A DNA stretch of 64,000 nucleotides, taken from positions 123,338 through 187,337 of the forward strand of contig NZ_WWEN01000009.1 in the NCBI RefSeq assembly GCF_009857745.1, in the 5' to 3' direction. The notes under the pieces were generated by a model that saw nothing but the letters and a program-made list of their open reading frames with translations, did no database searches and was not told the origin of the DNA. Source of the DNA: Thalassovita mangrovi (GTDB lineage Bacteria > Pseudomonadota > Alphaproteobacteria > Rhodobacterales > Rhodobacteraceae). The position numbers and the translations under genes are program-made. This document shows positions 35,739 to 43,428 of the stretch, piece after piece (positions within the stretch are counted from its first letter, which is position 1; each line of letters starts with the position of its first letter).

Positions 35739-35771
35739 CCCGGTGGGTCGGCGCGCGTAACGAATATGTAT

Positions 35772-35819
35772 CCCCGTCACAACGGCTACCTGGCGTGGCG
35801 GGCAGACTCTAATGGAGCA
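35772..35819 (+). ncRNA. SAM/SAH riboswitch in the metK leader
   Basis: CCCGTCAC (35773-35780) pairs with GTGGCGGG (35795-35802) to form the stem. The loop contains AACGGCTACCTGGC, close to the AACGGCUUCCUGGC core of this class. The downstream GGAGC (35814-35818) is the metK ribosome binding site and can pair with GCT-CC of the loop as a pseudoknot with one bulged base. Such a fold hides the ribosome binding site when SAM or SAH is bound. The class is known from Rhodobacterales upstream of metK. Confidence 0.88.
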
Positions 35820-35825
35820 CTATTC

Positions 35826-37007
35826 ATGTCACGACAGAACTACATTTTCACTTCCGAATCCGTTTCGGAAGGACACCCGGATAAGGTCTGCGACCGGATT
35901 TCCGACGCGGTGCTGGACGCGTTCCTGGCCGAGGAACCCGAGGCGCGCGTCGCCTGCGAAACCTTCGCGACCACCAACCGGGTCGTCATCGGCGGCGAGG
36001 TGGGTCTGTCTGACCAGTCGAAGCTGACCGAATACATGGGCAAGATCGACGGTATCGCCCGCGACTGCATCAAGGACATCGGTTACGAGCAGGACAAGTT
36101 CCACTGGAAGACGGTGGAGATCACCAACCTGCTGCACGAACAATCGGCCCATATCGCCCAGGGCGTCGACGCCGCCGACGACAAGGACGAGGGCGCGGGC
36201 GACCAGGGCATCATGTTCGGCTATGCCACCAACGAAACCGAGGCGCTGATGCCGGCGCCGATCCAGTATTCCCACGCGATCCTGCGCCGCTTGGCCGAGG
36301 CGCGCAAATCCGGCGCCGAGCCGACCCTGCGCCCGGATGCGAAATCGCAGATTTCGGTGCGCTACGAGAACGGCAAGCCGGTGGGCGTGTCCTCGATCGT
36401 GCTGTCGACCCAGCACGCCGAGGAAGACCAGACCAGCGATCATATCCGCGAAATCGTCGAGCCTTACATCCGCGAAGTGCTGCCCGAGGGCTGGATCACC
36501 CGCGAAACCCAGTGGTGGGTGAACCCGACCGGCAAATTCGTCATCGGCGGCCCCGATGGCGACGCGGGCCTGACGGGTCGCAAGATCATCGTCGACACCT
36601 ATGGCGGCGCGGCACCGCATGGCGGCGGCGCGTTTTCCGGCAAGGACCCGACCAAGGTGGACCGCTCGGCGGCCTATGCGGCGCGCTACCTGGCGAAAAA
36701 CGTGGTCGCGGCGGGTCTGGCGGAACGCTGCACGATCCAGCTGAGCTATGCGATCGGCGTGTCGCATCCGCTGTCGATCTATGCCGACCTGCACGGCACC
36801 GGCGATATCGAGGCGGCGGCGATCGAACTGGCGATCCCGCAGGTGATGGACCTGACCCCGCGCGGCATCCGCACCCACCTGTCGCTGAACCGTCCGATCT
36901 ATTCGCGCACCGCCGCTTACGGCCATTTCGGCCGCGCGCCGGAGGCCGATGGCGGCTTCAGCTGGGAAAAGACCGACCTGGTCGAGGCGCTGAAAGCGGC
37001 GCTCTGA
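35826..37007 (+). CDS. metK: S-adenosylmethionine synthetase
   Basis: A 393-residue MetK. The ATP and methionine site motifs are [31 protein letters not shown] and the [19 protein letters not shown] segment. It makes SAM from ATP and methionine, so the riboswitch upstream closes a product-feedback loop. The ATG at 35826 lies 8 bases after the riboswitch GGAGC; an ATG at 35766 would put the coding sequence through the riboswitch and was rejected. An intrinsic terminator follows. Confidence 0.97.
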   Translation: MSRQNYIFTSESVSEGHPDKVCDRISDAVLDAFLAEEPEARVACETFATTNRVVIGGEVGLSDQSKLTEYMGKIDGIARDCIKDIGYEQDKFHWKTVEITNLLHEQSAHIAQGVDAADDKDEGAGDQGIMFGYATNETEALMPAPIQYSHAILRRLAEARKSGAEPTLRPDAKSQISVRYENGKPVGVSSIVLSTQHAEEDQTSDHIREIVEPYIREVLPEGWITRETQWWVNPTGKFVIGGPDGDAGLTGRKIIVDTYGGAAPHGGGAFSGKDPTKVDRSAAYAARYLAKNVVAAGLAERCTIQLSYAIGVSHPLSIYADLHGTGDIEAAAIELAIPQVMDLTPRGIRTHLSLNRPIYSRTAAYGHFGRAPEADGGFSWEKTDLVEALKAAL

Positions 37008-37033
37008 TCGGGGCGTCGTCGAGAACAGAAAAC

Positions 37034-37071
37034 GGGGCGGAAAATGTTGCATTTTCCGCCCCTTTTTTTTT
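37034..37071. terminator. Intrinsic terminator after metK
   Basis: A perfect 13-bp stem GGGGCGGAAAATG (37034-37046) with CATTTTCCGCCCC (37050-37062) and TTG loop, followed by nine T. It also ends on the minus strand toward the convergent doxX gene (A-rich left flank). Confidence 0.93.
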
Positions 37072-37118
37072 GAATTCCGGACCCTGCGCGGGCGCGCAGG
37101 GCTGGGTCTTGGTAGGGA

Positions 37119-37544
37119 TTATTCCGCCGGAACCGCGGCGGCGGTGCTGCGATTGTCCAGCGCGTAGCGGCCCGCGCCGAGCGCCACGATCATCAGCATG
37201 CCGCCGGCGATGCTGATATTCTTCATGAACATGATGGTCTGGGTCTGCGCTTCCATCCCTTCCATGCCGAGCGACGGCAGGTAGTGGAACAGGAAGCCCG
37301 ACACCAGCGAGAAGCCCGCCAGCAGGAAGGCCACGATACGGGTCTGCCAGCCCAGCAGCAGCGCGATGCCACCGCCCAGTTCGGTCAGGATGACCAGCGG
37401 CAGCAGCCCGCCGGGCACGCCCATCATTTCCATATAGCCCTGGGTGCCGGCATAGCCGGTGATTTTCTGCGCCCCGGCGACGATGAAGATCAGCGCGAGG
37501 AAGAGCCGGCCCAGCGGCGCGGCGTAGCTTTGGTATTGGGTCAT
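37119..37544 (-). CDS. DoxX family membrane protein
   Basis: A 141-residue membrane protein with four helices (about 13-35, 47-70, 73-95, 108-128). The N-terminal GRLFLALIFIVAGAQKITGY is the family signature. DoxX-like proteins occur in thiosulfate oxidation, redox and membrane stress systems; here no partner is adjacent. The ATG at 37544 has AAAGGAC eight bases upstream; a longer open frame exists upstream but contains no conserved sequence. It converges with metK. Confidence 0.85.
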   Translation of the reverse strand: MTQYQSYAAPLGRLFLALIFIVAGAQKITGYAGTQGYMEMMGVPGGLLPLVILTELGGGIALLLGWQTRIVAFLLAGFSLVSGFLFHYLPSLGMEGMEAQTQTIMFMKNISIAGGMLMIVALGAGRYALDNRSTAAAVPAE

Positions 37545-37768
37545 CGGAGAAGGTCCTTTCAAGATCTCTGGTCCGCCCATGCCGGGCGTCATGGTTAAGA
37601 TGCCTCTGTGCCCTCGCGCAGAAAATTCGGATAAATCTGACAGTGATTGTTCGTATGCGCACAATAGTGCGGGGGCGGGGCGGTTCTTGGGGGCGTCCGT
37701 CGCGCGCTTTACCATTCGGTGCAAGCTGGCAATTGTGAATCGCGCCCATCCGGGCTAAAGGGCGCGCC

Positions 37769-38482
37769 ATGACCTCTTCGAACAAGCATCCCAAGGCGCC
37801 CTGGCGCAACTTCTATGGCCGGATTCACGGCAAGACGCTGAATCAGGCGCAGAAGGATTATCTGGACGAGGACCTTGCCGCCCTGTCGCCCGGCGCGGTG
37901 GGCTGGGAGGAAAATCCCGCGCGCGAACCGATCGACATGGCCGAACGGTTCCACGGCAAACCTGTCTGGCTGGAAATCGGCTTCGGCGGTGGCGAGCACA
38001 TGGTGCATATGGCCGAGACCTATCCGGAGGTCGAAATCATCGGCTGCGAACCGTTCATCAACGGCGTCGCGATGCTGCTGGGCAAGATCCGGCGGCTGGG
38101 CACCCAGAACGTGGCGGTGCATCCCGGCGATGCGCGCGACCTCTTTGACGTGCTGCCCGATGCCTCGATCGACAAGGCGTTCCTGCTCTACCCCGATCCC
38201 TGGCCGAAGAAGCGCCATCACCGCCGCCGGTTCGTGACGCAGGAATACCTGCAGCCGCTGAACCGGGTGCTGAAGCCCGGGGCGATTTTCCGGGTGGCGA
38301 CGGATATTCCCGATTACGTGCGCCAGACGCTGGAAGAGGTGCCGAAAGCCGGGTTCGAGTGGCTGGCCGAGGGTCCTTCCGATTGGCGTGAGCCGTGGGG
38401 GGACTGGCTGTCCACCCGTTACGAGCAGAAGGCGCTGCGCGAGGGGCGGGTGCCGCATTATCTGACCTTCCGCAAGCGGTGA
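37769..38482 (+). CDS. trmB: tRNA (guanine-N7)-methyltransferase
   Basis: A 237-residue SAM-dependent methyltransferase. The SAM motif is WLEIGFGGGEHMVHMA, and LLYPDPWPKKRHHRRRFV is the TrmB-specific segment carrying catalytic Asp and basic tRNA-binding residues. It methylates G46 in the variable loop of tRNAs. It is alone between doxX (divergent) and aroA; two copies of the dispersed intergenic repeat lie in the gap to aroA. Confidence 0.95.
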   Translation: MTSSNKHPKAPWRNFYGRIHGKTLNQAQKDYLDEDLAALSPGAVGWEENPAREPIDMAERFHGKPVWLEIGFGGGEHMVHMAETYPEVEIIGCEPFINGVAMLLGKIRRLGTQNVAVHPGDARDLFDVLPDASIDKAFLLYPDPWPKKRHHRRRFVTQEYLQPLNRVLKPGAIFRVATDIPDYVRQTLEEVPKAGFEWLAEGPSDWREPWGDWLSTRYEQKALREGRVPHYLTFRKR

Positions 38483-38497
38483 GCTGCGTGCTTTTTT

Positions 38498-38519
38498 GAG
38501 TATTTGAACCAAGAAGAAG
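38498..38519. repeat. Dispersed intergenic repeat, single copy
   Basis: GAGTATTTGAACCAAGAAGA with AG, 16 bases after the trmB stop. The same unit recurs in the same orientation at 38603-38623. Confidence 0.6.
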
Positions 38520-38602
38520 CAGCGGGTCGTTTGGTCGGGTCTGCTGCGGTTTTTTAGGCGTGCCTTCCGTGACGCTGTGCGGGCGGCGCAGACGCGCTTG
38601 CG

Positions 38603-38623
38603 GGTATTTGAACCAAGATGAAG
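38603..38623. repeat. Dispersed intergenic repeat, divergent copy
   Basis: GGTATTTGAACCAAGATGAA with G, a direct repeat of the copy at 38498-38519 with one or two changes, before the aroA start. Confidence 0.55.
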
Positions 38624-38686
38624 CCAGCCGATGGACGCCCCTTCGGCTTTGGGCTATCACGCGGTCAGGTTTTGAGGAGAGCTTTC

Positions 38687-40039
38687 ATGTCAGGCCACGG
38701 CACCCCGATCCCGATGACATCGCGCAAATGCGGACCCTTGAAGGGCGAGGCGCATGTGCCCGGCGACAAGTCGATCAGCCACCGATCGCTGATCCTTGGC
38801 GCTATGGCGGTTGGGGAAACGGTGATCACCGGGCTGCTGGAAGGCGAGGACGTGCTGGACACGGCCAAGGCGATGCGCGCCTTCGGGGCCGAGGTGACGC
38901 GCGACGATGACGGCACCTGGCATGTGCATGGCGTCGGTGTCGGAGGTTTCGCCGAGCCCGGGAATGTAATCGATTGCGGCAATTCGGGCACCGGGGTGCG
39001 GCTGATCATGGGGGCGATGGCGACATCGCCGATCACGGCGACCTTCACCGGCGATGCCAGCCTGAACAAGCGGCCGATGGCGCGGGTGACCGATCCGCTG
39101 GCTTTGTTCGGCACGCTGGCGGTGGGCCGCGCCGGTGGGCGCCTGCCGATGACCATCGTGGGTGCCGCCGATCCGGTGCCGGTGCGCTACGAAGTGCCGG
39201 TGCCGTCGGCGCAGGTGAAATCGGCGGTGTTGCTGGCGGGGCTGAATGCGCCGGGCAAAACGGTGGTGATCGAGAAGGAAGCGACCCGCGATCATACCGA
39301 GCGGATGCTGGCGGGGTTCGGTGCGGAGATCACGACGGAAGTGACAGATGCGGGCCGGGTCATCACCCTGACCGGGCGGCCCGAGCTGAAGTCGCAGAGT
39401 ATCGTGGTGCCGCGCGATCCTTCCTCGGCGGCCTTCCCGGTTTGCGCGGCGCTGATCGTGCCGGGATCGGACGTGTTGGTGCCCAATATCGGGCTGAACC
39501 CAACCCGGGCCGGGCTGTTCTATACGCTGCAGGATATGGGCGCGGACCTGACATTCGAGAACATGCGCGAAGAGGGCGGCGAGCCGGTGGCGGACCTGCG
39601 GGCGAAGTTTTCGCCCGAGCTGAAAGGCGTCGAGGTGCCGCCTGAACGTGCCGCCAGCATGATCGACGAATATCCCGTATTGTCGGTGGTCGCGGCATTC
39701 GCGCAGGGCGACACGGTGATGCGCGGGGTGAAGGAATTACGCGTCAAGGAGAGCGATCGGATCGAGGCGATGGCCACGGGTCTGCGCGCGGGCGGGGTCG
39801 AGGTCGAGGACGGGCCGGATTGGTGGATCGTCAAGGGGCGCGGCCATGGCAAGGTGCCGGGCGGTGTGACTTGTGCCAGCCACCTGGATCACCGGATCGC
39901 GATGAGCTTCCTGGTGATGGGCATGGCGTCCGAGGCGCCGGTCAGCGTCGATGACGGCAGCCCGATCGCCACCTCCTTCCCGATCTTCGAGGGGTTGATG
40001 GCGGATCTGGGCGCGCGGGTCGAGCGCAGCAACAGGTAA
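38687..40039 (+). CDS. aroA: EPSP synthase, class II
   Basis: A 450-residue 3-phosphoshikimate 1-carboxyvinyltransferase closely following the class II (Agrobacterium CP4-like) sequence: GDKSISHRS (Lys28), [36 protein letters not shown] and [18 protein letters not shown]. It makes EPSP in the shikimate pathway. Position 101 in CGNSGTG is Gly, where CP4 has the Ala100 linked to glyphosate tolerance. The ATG at 38687 has GAGGAGA upstream. Two small membrane genes, a GFA gene, cmk and an aldo/keto reductase follow closely in the same direction, an aroA-cmk-rpsA-like cluster. Confidence 0.96.
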   Translation: MSGHGTPIPMTSRKCGPLKGEAHVPGDKSISHRSLILGAMAVGETVITGLLEGEDVLDTAKAMRAFGAEVTRDDDGTWHVHGVGVGGFAEPGNVIDCGNSGTGVRLIMGAMATSPITATFTGDASLNKRPMARVTDPLALFGTLAVGRAGGRLPMTIVGAADPVPVRYEVPVPSAQVKSAVLLAGLNAPGKTVVIEKEATRDHTERMLAGFGAEITTEVTDAGRVITLTGRPELKSQSIVVPRDPSSAAFPVCAALIVPGSDVLVPNIGLNPTRAGLFYTLQDMGADLTFENMREEGGEPVADLRAKFSPELKGVEVPPERAASMIDEYPVLSVVAAFAQGDTVMRGVKELRVKESDRIEAMATGLRAGGVEVEDGPDWWIVKGRGHGKVPGGVTCASHLDHRIAMSFLVMGMASEAPVSVDDGSPIATSFPIFEGLMADLGARVERSNR

Positions 40040-40041
40040 GC

Positions 40042-40572
40042 ATGATGGCGCGGCTGTTCTGGTTCCTGTTCGCGCTGGCCATGATCATCTACACGGCGAT
40101 GGTCGCCTGGACCTTGCCGGAAATTTCCCAATCGGCTGGCGGATTGCCCGCCTTCGATCTGCGGCCCAAGGGGTATTCCGCGGAAGAAGGCCGGGCCTTC
40201 TTGTCTGCCTTGAGCGACGCGGGAAGGGCGCTTTATCTCGGGCCGCAGGCGCTTCTCGATCTGGCCTATCCGGCGTTGCTGGCGGCGGTGTTGTCGCTGG
40301 GGGCGCATCTGATGCTACGCCCGGGTTTCCGCTGGCTGCGATGGGCGACGGCGGCGGCGGCGATTGCCGGGTCCGGCTGCGATTATCTTGAGAACATGCT
40401 GGTGCGCGGGATGCTGCGGGCCGACCCGGCGGCGGTGACGGATTGGGCGTTGCGCGCCTCCAGCACCGCGACGATACTGAAATCGGCGTTTTCGACGCTC
40501 GCCTTTACCCTGTTTCTGGTGTCGCTGGCGGTTTGGGCCGCACGGCGCCTCAGAAGAAAGCCGGTTTCATGA
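40042..40572 (+). CDS. Small membrane protein, duplicated with the next gene
   Basis: A 176-residue membrane protein with an N-terminal helix (about 5-25), a short exported or cytoplasmic part with PAFDLRPKGYSAEEGR, and three further helices (about 70-90, 98-112, 142-165). GCDYLENMLVRGML and ASSTATILKSAFSTLA are landmarks. The following gene has the same layout and many matching positions. It begins 2 bases after the aroA stop, so it is co-transcribed. Function unknown. Confidence 0.65.
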   Translation: MMARLFWFLFALAMIIYTAMVAWTLPEISQSAGGLPAFDLRPKGYSAEEGRAFLSALSDAGRALYLGPQALLDLAYPALLAAVLSLGAHLMLRPGFRWLRWATAAAAIAGSGCDYLENMLVRGMLRADPAAVTDWALRASSTATILKSAFSTLAFTLFLVSLAVWAARRLRRKPVS

Positions 40573-40603
40573 CGCATTCATTCCTCACCGCGGCGGACGC
40601 GCC

Positions 40604-41098
40604 ATGACCCGGGTGCAGCCGGCCTGGCTGGGGTTGACGCTGGTGACGGCGGCGGTTTACGCGATCCTGCTGTGGCTGGGGGCGCGCTATCTTTACGCGG
40701 GGCCGGACCGGTTGCCGCCCTTCGACGCGCGGGTGCTGGGCTATTCGGCGCAGGCGGCGCGGGAGTATCTGGCGGCGCTTGGTCCCGATCAGGTCAGGAT
40801 TTACACCGGGCCGATGCATTGGATCGACACGCTGTTCCCGCCGCTTCTGGGCGTCTGGATCTGGATCACGCTGCGCTGGCTGGGCGCGGCGCGCGCGGTC
40901 TGGCTGGCGCCGCTTTACGTGCTGGTGGACTGGAGTGAAAACGCGCTGGTGGGCAGGATGCTGGAGGCCGGAGCGCAGGGCGTGAGCGATGGATTGGTGG
41001 CCTGGGCCAGCGCGGCGACGGCGGTGAAATTCGCGGCCCTGGCGCTGGCGCTGATCGCGGCGGGCCATGCCGGATTGCGCCGATGGGGCAAGCTGTGA
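40604..41098 (+). CDS. Small membrane protein, paralog of the preceding gene
   Basis: A 164-residue protein with the same topology as its upstream neighbour and equivalent motifs: PPFDARVLGYSAQAAREYL, YTGPMHWIDTLFP, LVDWSENALVGRMLEAGAQG and ASAATAVKFAALALAL. Aligned pairs are FD-R--GYS, GP---D---P-LL, D--EN--V--ML and AS-AT--K. This looks like a tandem duplication followed by divergence. The downstream GFA gene overlaps its end. Function unknown. Confidence 0.65.
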   Translation: MTRVQPAWLGLTLVTAAVYAILLWLGARYLYAGPDRLPPFDARVLGYSAQAAREYLAALGPDQVRIYTGPMHWIDTLFPPLLGVWIWITLRWLGAARAVWLAPLYVLVDWSENALVGRMLEAGAQGVSDGLVAWASAATAVKFAALALALIAAGHAGLRRWGKL

Positions 41099-41490
41099 GG
41101 CGGGGCAGCTGCCTGTGCGGGGACATCCGGTATGAGGTCGAGGCCGAATTCGGCCCTGCCACCGCCTGCCATTGCATCCAGTGCCGCAAGGCGACCGGCA
41201 GTTATTCCATCGCCGCCCCGGTGCCGCGCGACAGCCTGAGCATAAAGGGCGATCCGCGCTGGTTCGAATCGTCCCCCGGGACAAGGCGCGGCTTTTGCCC
41301 CGATTGCGGGTCCTACCTGTTCTGGGATGAAGGCGACGGGTCGATCTGGGTCTCGCTGGGCACGGTCGATGGTGCGACCGGAACGCGGGTGGAAAACCAC
41401 ATCTTCTGCGCCTACAAGGGCGATTACGAAAACCTGACCGACGCGGTGCCGCATCATCGCGAAGGCTGGTCCAGCGAGGAGATAGAGTAA
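41083..41490 (+). CDS. GFA family zinc protein
   Basis: A GFA/CENP-V fold protein of 135 residues from ATG 41083, or 131 from GTG 41095, which would give the 4-base overlap common in this operon. Zinc ligands are visible in [24 protein letters not shown] and [12 protein letters not shown]. All ligands are present. It overlaps the preceding membrane gene and its stop overlaps the cmk start by one base. Substrate unknown; the family name derives from a glutathione-formaldehyde reaction that most members do not perform. Confidence 0.85.
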   Translation: MGQAVRRGSCLCGDIRYEVEAEFGPATACHCIQCRKATGSYSIAAPVPRDSLSIKGDPRWFESSPGTRRGFCPDCGSYLFWDEGDGSIWVSLGTVDGATGTRVENHIFCAYKGDYENLTDAVPHHREGWSSEEIE

Positions 41491-42104
41491 TGGCCTTCAC
41501 CATAGCAATCGACGGCCCGGCAGCGGCGGGCAAGGGCACCATTTCCAAGGCGGTGGCGGCGCATTACGGCTTTGCCCATCTCGATACCGGGCTGCTCTAT
41601 CGCGCGGTGGGCGCGCGGATGCTGGACGGGGTGGAACCGACCCTGGCAGCGCAGACCCTGCGGGCGGAGGATCTGGAAGCAACCAACCTGCGCACCCATG
41701 AGGTGGCGCAGGCCGCCAGCAAGGTCGCGGCGATCCCCGAGGTGCGCGAGGCGCTGGTCGATTTCCAGCGCGCCTTCGCCCGCCGGCAGGGCGGCGCGGT
41801 TCTGGACGGGCGCGACATCGGCACGGTGATCTGCCCCGAGGCCGAGGCGAAGCTGTTCGTCACTGCCAGCGCCGAGGTGCGGGCCGAGCGGCGGTTCAAG
41901 GAATTGCAGGGCAAGGGATCGGAGCTGAGCTTCGAGCAGGTCCTGGCCGAGGTGAAGGAACGCGACGCGCGCGACGCGGAACGTGCCAGCGCGCCGATGA
42001 AGGCGGCGGAAGATGCGGTGCTGATCGACACGTCGGAGCTGAGCATCGAGGCGGCCATCGCGGCGGCCATCGAAGAGATCGAAAAACGCAGGCACGCGGA
42101 TTGA
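41490..42104 (+). CDS. cmk: Cytidylate kinase
   Basis: A 204-residue CMP/dCMP kinase. The P-loop is [16 protein letters not shown], the CMP-binding region is [14 protein letters not shown], and the LID-like [19 protein letters not shown] segment with basic residues follows. It phosphorylates CMP and dCMP. It starts at the last base of the GFA stop. The association aroA-cmk-rpsA is a conserved gene order in alpha- and gammaproteobacteria; here it is loosened by insertions. Confidence 0.95.
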   Translation: MAFTIAIDGPAAAGKGTISKAVAAHYGFAHLDTGLLYRAVGARMLDGVEPTLAAQTLRAEDLEATNLRTHEVAQAASKVAAIPEVREALVDFQRAFARRQGGAVLDGRDIGTVICPEAEAKLFVTASAEVRAERRFKELQGKGSELSFEQVLAEVKERDARDAERASAPMKAAEDAVLIDTSELSIEAAIAAAIEEIEKRRHAD

Positions 42105-42133
42105 CGCGGTGCCGCAGAGCTGAGGGAAAAGAC

Positions 42134-43135
42134 ATGCAGATCAGGAAACTTGGGGCAAACGGGGCGGACGTATCGTCGCTTGGCATCGGCGCGATGAGCT
42201 TTGCCAATTTCTATGGGCCGACGACGGATGAAAATTCCTACGCCATTCTCGACGCGGCGATGGAGGCCGGGGTTACCCATATCGACACCTCCAATGTCTA
42301 TGGCATGGGCCGGTCGGAAACCGCCATCGGCGAGTTCCTGAAATCCCGTGGGCAAGAGGCACGCGATCATTTCGTCATCGCCACCAAGGCGGGGATTTCC
42401 AAGGATGCCGACGGCAACCGCGTTTTCGACAACTCGCCGGAACATTTCGAGGCCGAGCTGGACAAGAGCCTGGCACGGCTGGGCGTCGAGTGCGTCGATC
42501 TGTTCTACATGCACCGCTACCAGGCCGAGCGCCCGATCGAGGAAGTGGCCGAGGCGCTGGCGGCGCTGGTGAAGAAGGGCAAGACCAAGTCCATCGGCCT
42601 GTCGGAAATCGCGCCCAGCACCCTGCGCCGGGCGGCGGCGGTGCATCCCATCGCGGCAGTGCAGTCGGAATATTCGCTGGCCACCCGCGCGCCGGAACTG
42701 GGCCTGCTGCAGGCCTGCGAGGAACTGGGCACCGCCTTCGTGGCGTTTTCGCCGGTGGGCCGGTCCTTCCTGACCGACGATCCGATCCCGGCCTCCCGCG
42801 TGCCCGAGCTGGAGTTCCTGAAGGTGAACCCGCGCTTCAAGCAGCCCAATTACGATTACAACATCGCCGCGACCGATGCGTTCCGCGCGCTGGCGGCGGA
42901 AATGGGAATGCCGGCGGCGTCGCTGGCGATTGCCTGGACGCTGCACAAGGGCGATCACATGCTGCCGATCCCCGGCACCCGCTCGACCGCGCATTTCGCC
43001 GAACTGGTCAAGGGCGCCGAGGTGGTGCTGAGCGATACGGACGTCGTGCGGATCGAACAGGTGCTGCCGGTGGGCTGGGCCTATGGCGACCGCTATTCGG
43101 CGGGCCAATGGGTCGGGCCGGAACGGTTCAGCTGA
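42134..43135 (+). CDS. Aldo/keto reductase
   Basis: A 333-residue NADPH-dependent aldo/keto reductase. The catalytic Asp-Tyr-Lys-His set is visible: HIDTSNVYGMGRSE, VIATKAG and DLFYMHRYQ. The C-terminal cofactor loop is LPIPGTRSTAHFAE. It reduces aldehydes or ketones, with no way to name the substrate. GGGAAAAG precedes the ATG at 42134. It sits between cmk and rpsA, 29 bases after cmk; rpsA has its own promoter. Confidence 0.92.
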   Translation: MQIRKLGANGADVSSLGIGAMSFANFYGPTTDENSYAILDAAMEAGVTHIDTSNVYGMGRSETAIGEFLKSRGQEARDHFVIATKAGISKDADGNRVFDNSPEHFEAELDKSLARLGVECVDLFYMHRYQAERPIEEVAEALAALVKKGKTKSIGLSEIAPSTLRRAAAVHPIAAVQSEYSLATRAPELGLLQACEELGTAFVAFSPVGRSFLTDDPIPASRVPELEFLKVNPRFKQPNYDYNIAATDAFRALAAEMGMPAASLAIAWTLHKGDHMLPIPGTRSTAHFAELVKGAEVVLSDTDVVRIEQVLPVGWAYGDRYSAGQWVGPERFS

Positions 43136-43230
43136 TCGGGGCGGGGTGAAAGCCCCCTCCCTTCCGGCTGTAGGAGGGAGCGACCCGCGGCAAGGATGCG
43201 CTCAGGACCTTGCCTGCTTGCTGTTCAGGC

Positions 43231-43259
43231 TTGCAAACGAGCACGACAGGATTTATAGA
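43231..43259 (+). promoter_or_regulatory. Sigma-70-type promoter of rpsA
   Basis: TTGCAA at 43231-43236 and TATAGA at 43254-43259 with an exact 17-base spacer. Transcription would start near 43266, giving an rpsA leader of about 160 bases. Confidence 0.7.
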
Positions 43260-43305
43260 GCGCCTTGTCGATAAGGCTTAGAGCCATAAAATAAAGAGAT
43301 CGAGC

Positions 43306-43335
43306 AGGGTCGGGATCACCGGCCCTCTTTGTTTT
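43306..43335 (+). terminator. Intrinsic-terminator-like hairpin in the rpsA leader
   Basis: AGGGTCGG (43306-43313) pairs with CCGGCCCT (43319-43326) with one G-U pair across a GATCA loop, then CTTTGTTTT. It lies about 40 bases after the expected transcription start. It may attenuate rpsA or end a small leader RNA; it is too far (171 bases) from the reductase stop to be only that gene's terminator, but that is possible too. Confidence 0.6.
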
Positions 43336-43387
43336 GTGCACGGCCCGAAGACCAACGATTAACCCCAAGACCGGCGGAGACAACCGC

Positions 43388-43411
43388 ATGGCCAGTTACA
43401 TCGATACCTAG
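43388..43411 (+). CDS. Seven-codon upstream ORF in the rpsA leader
   Basis: ATG at 43388 with a GGAG ribosome binding site nine bases upstream, seven sense codons (MASYIDT) and TAG at 43409-43411. The rpsA start lies 17 bases after the stop, and the rpsA ribosome binding site AAGGA begins directly after the TAG. This spacing suits translational coupling or leader-peptide control. No match to a known leader peptide. Confidence 0.35.
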   Translation: MASYIDT

Positions 43412-43428
43412 AAGGATAGAAACGCTAC

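Noticed and set aside
35766-35825. Upstream start of metK at the ATG 35766
   Set aside because: It would place the coding region across the riboswitch stem and adds 20 residues not expected in MetK. ATG 35826 follows the GGAGC of the riboswitch.
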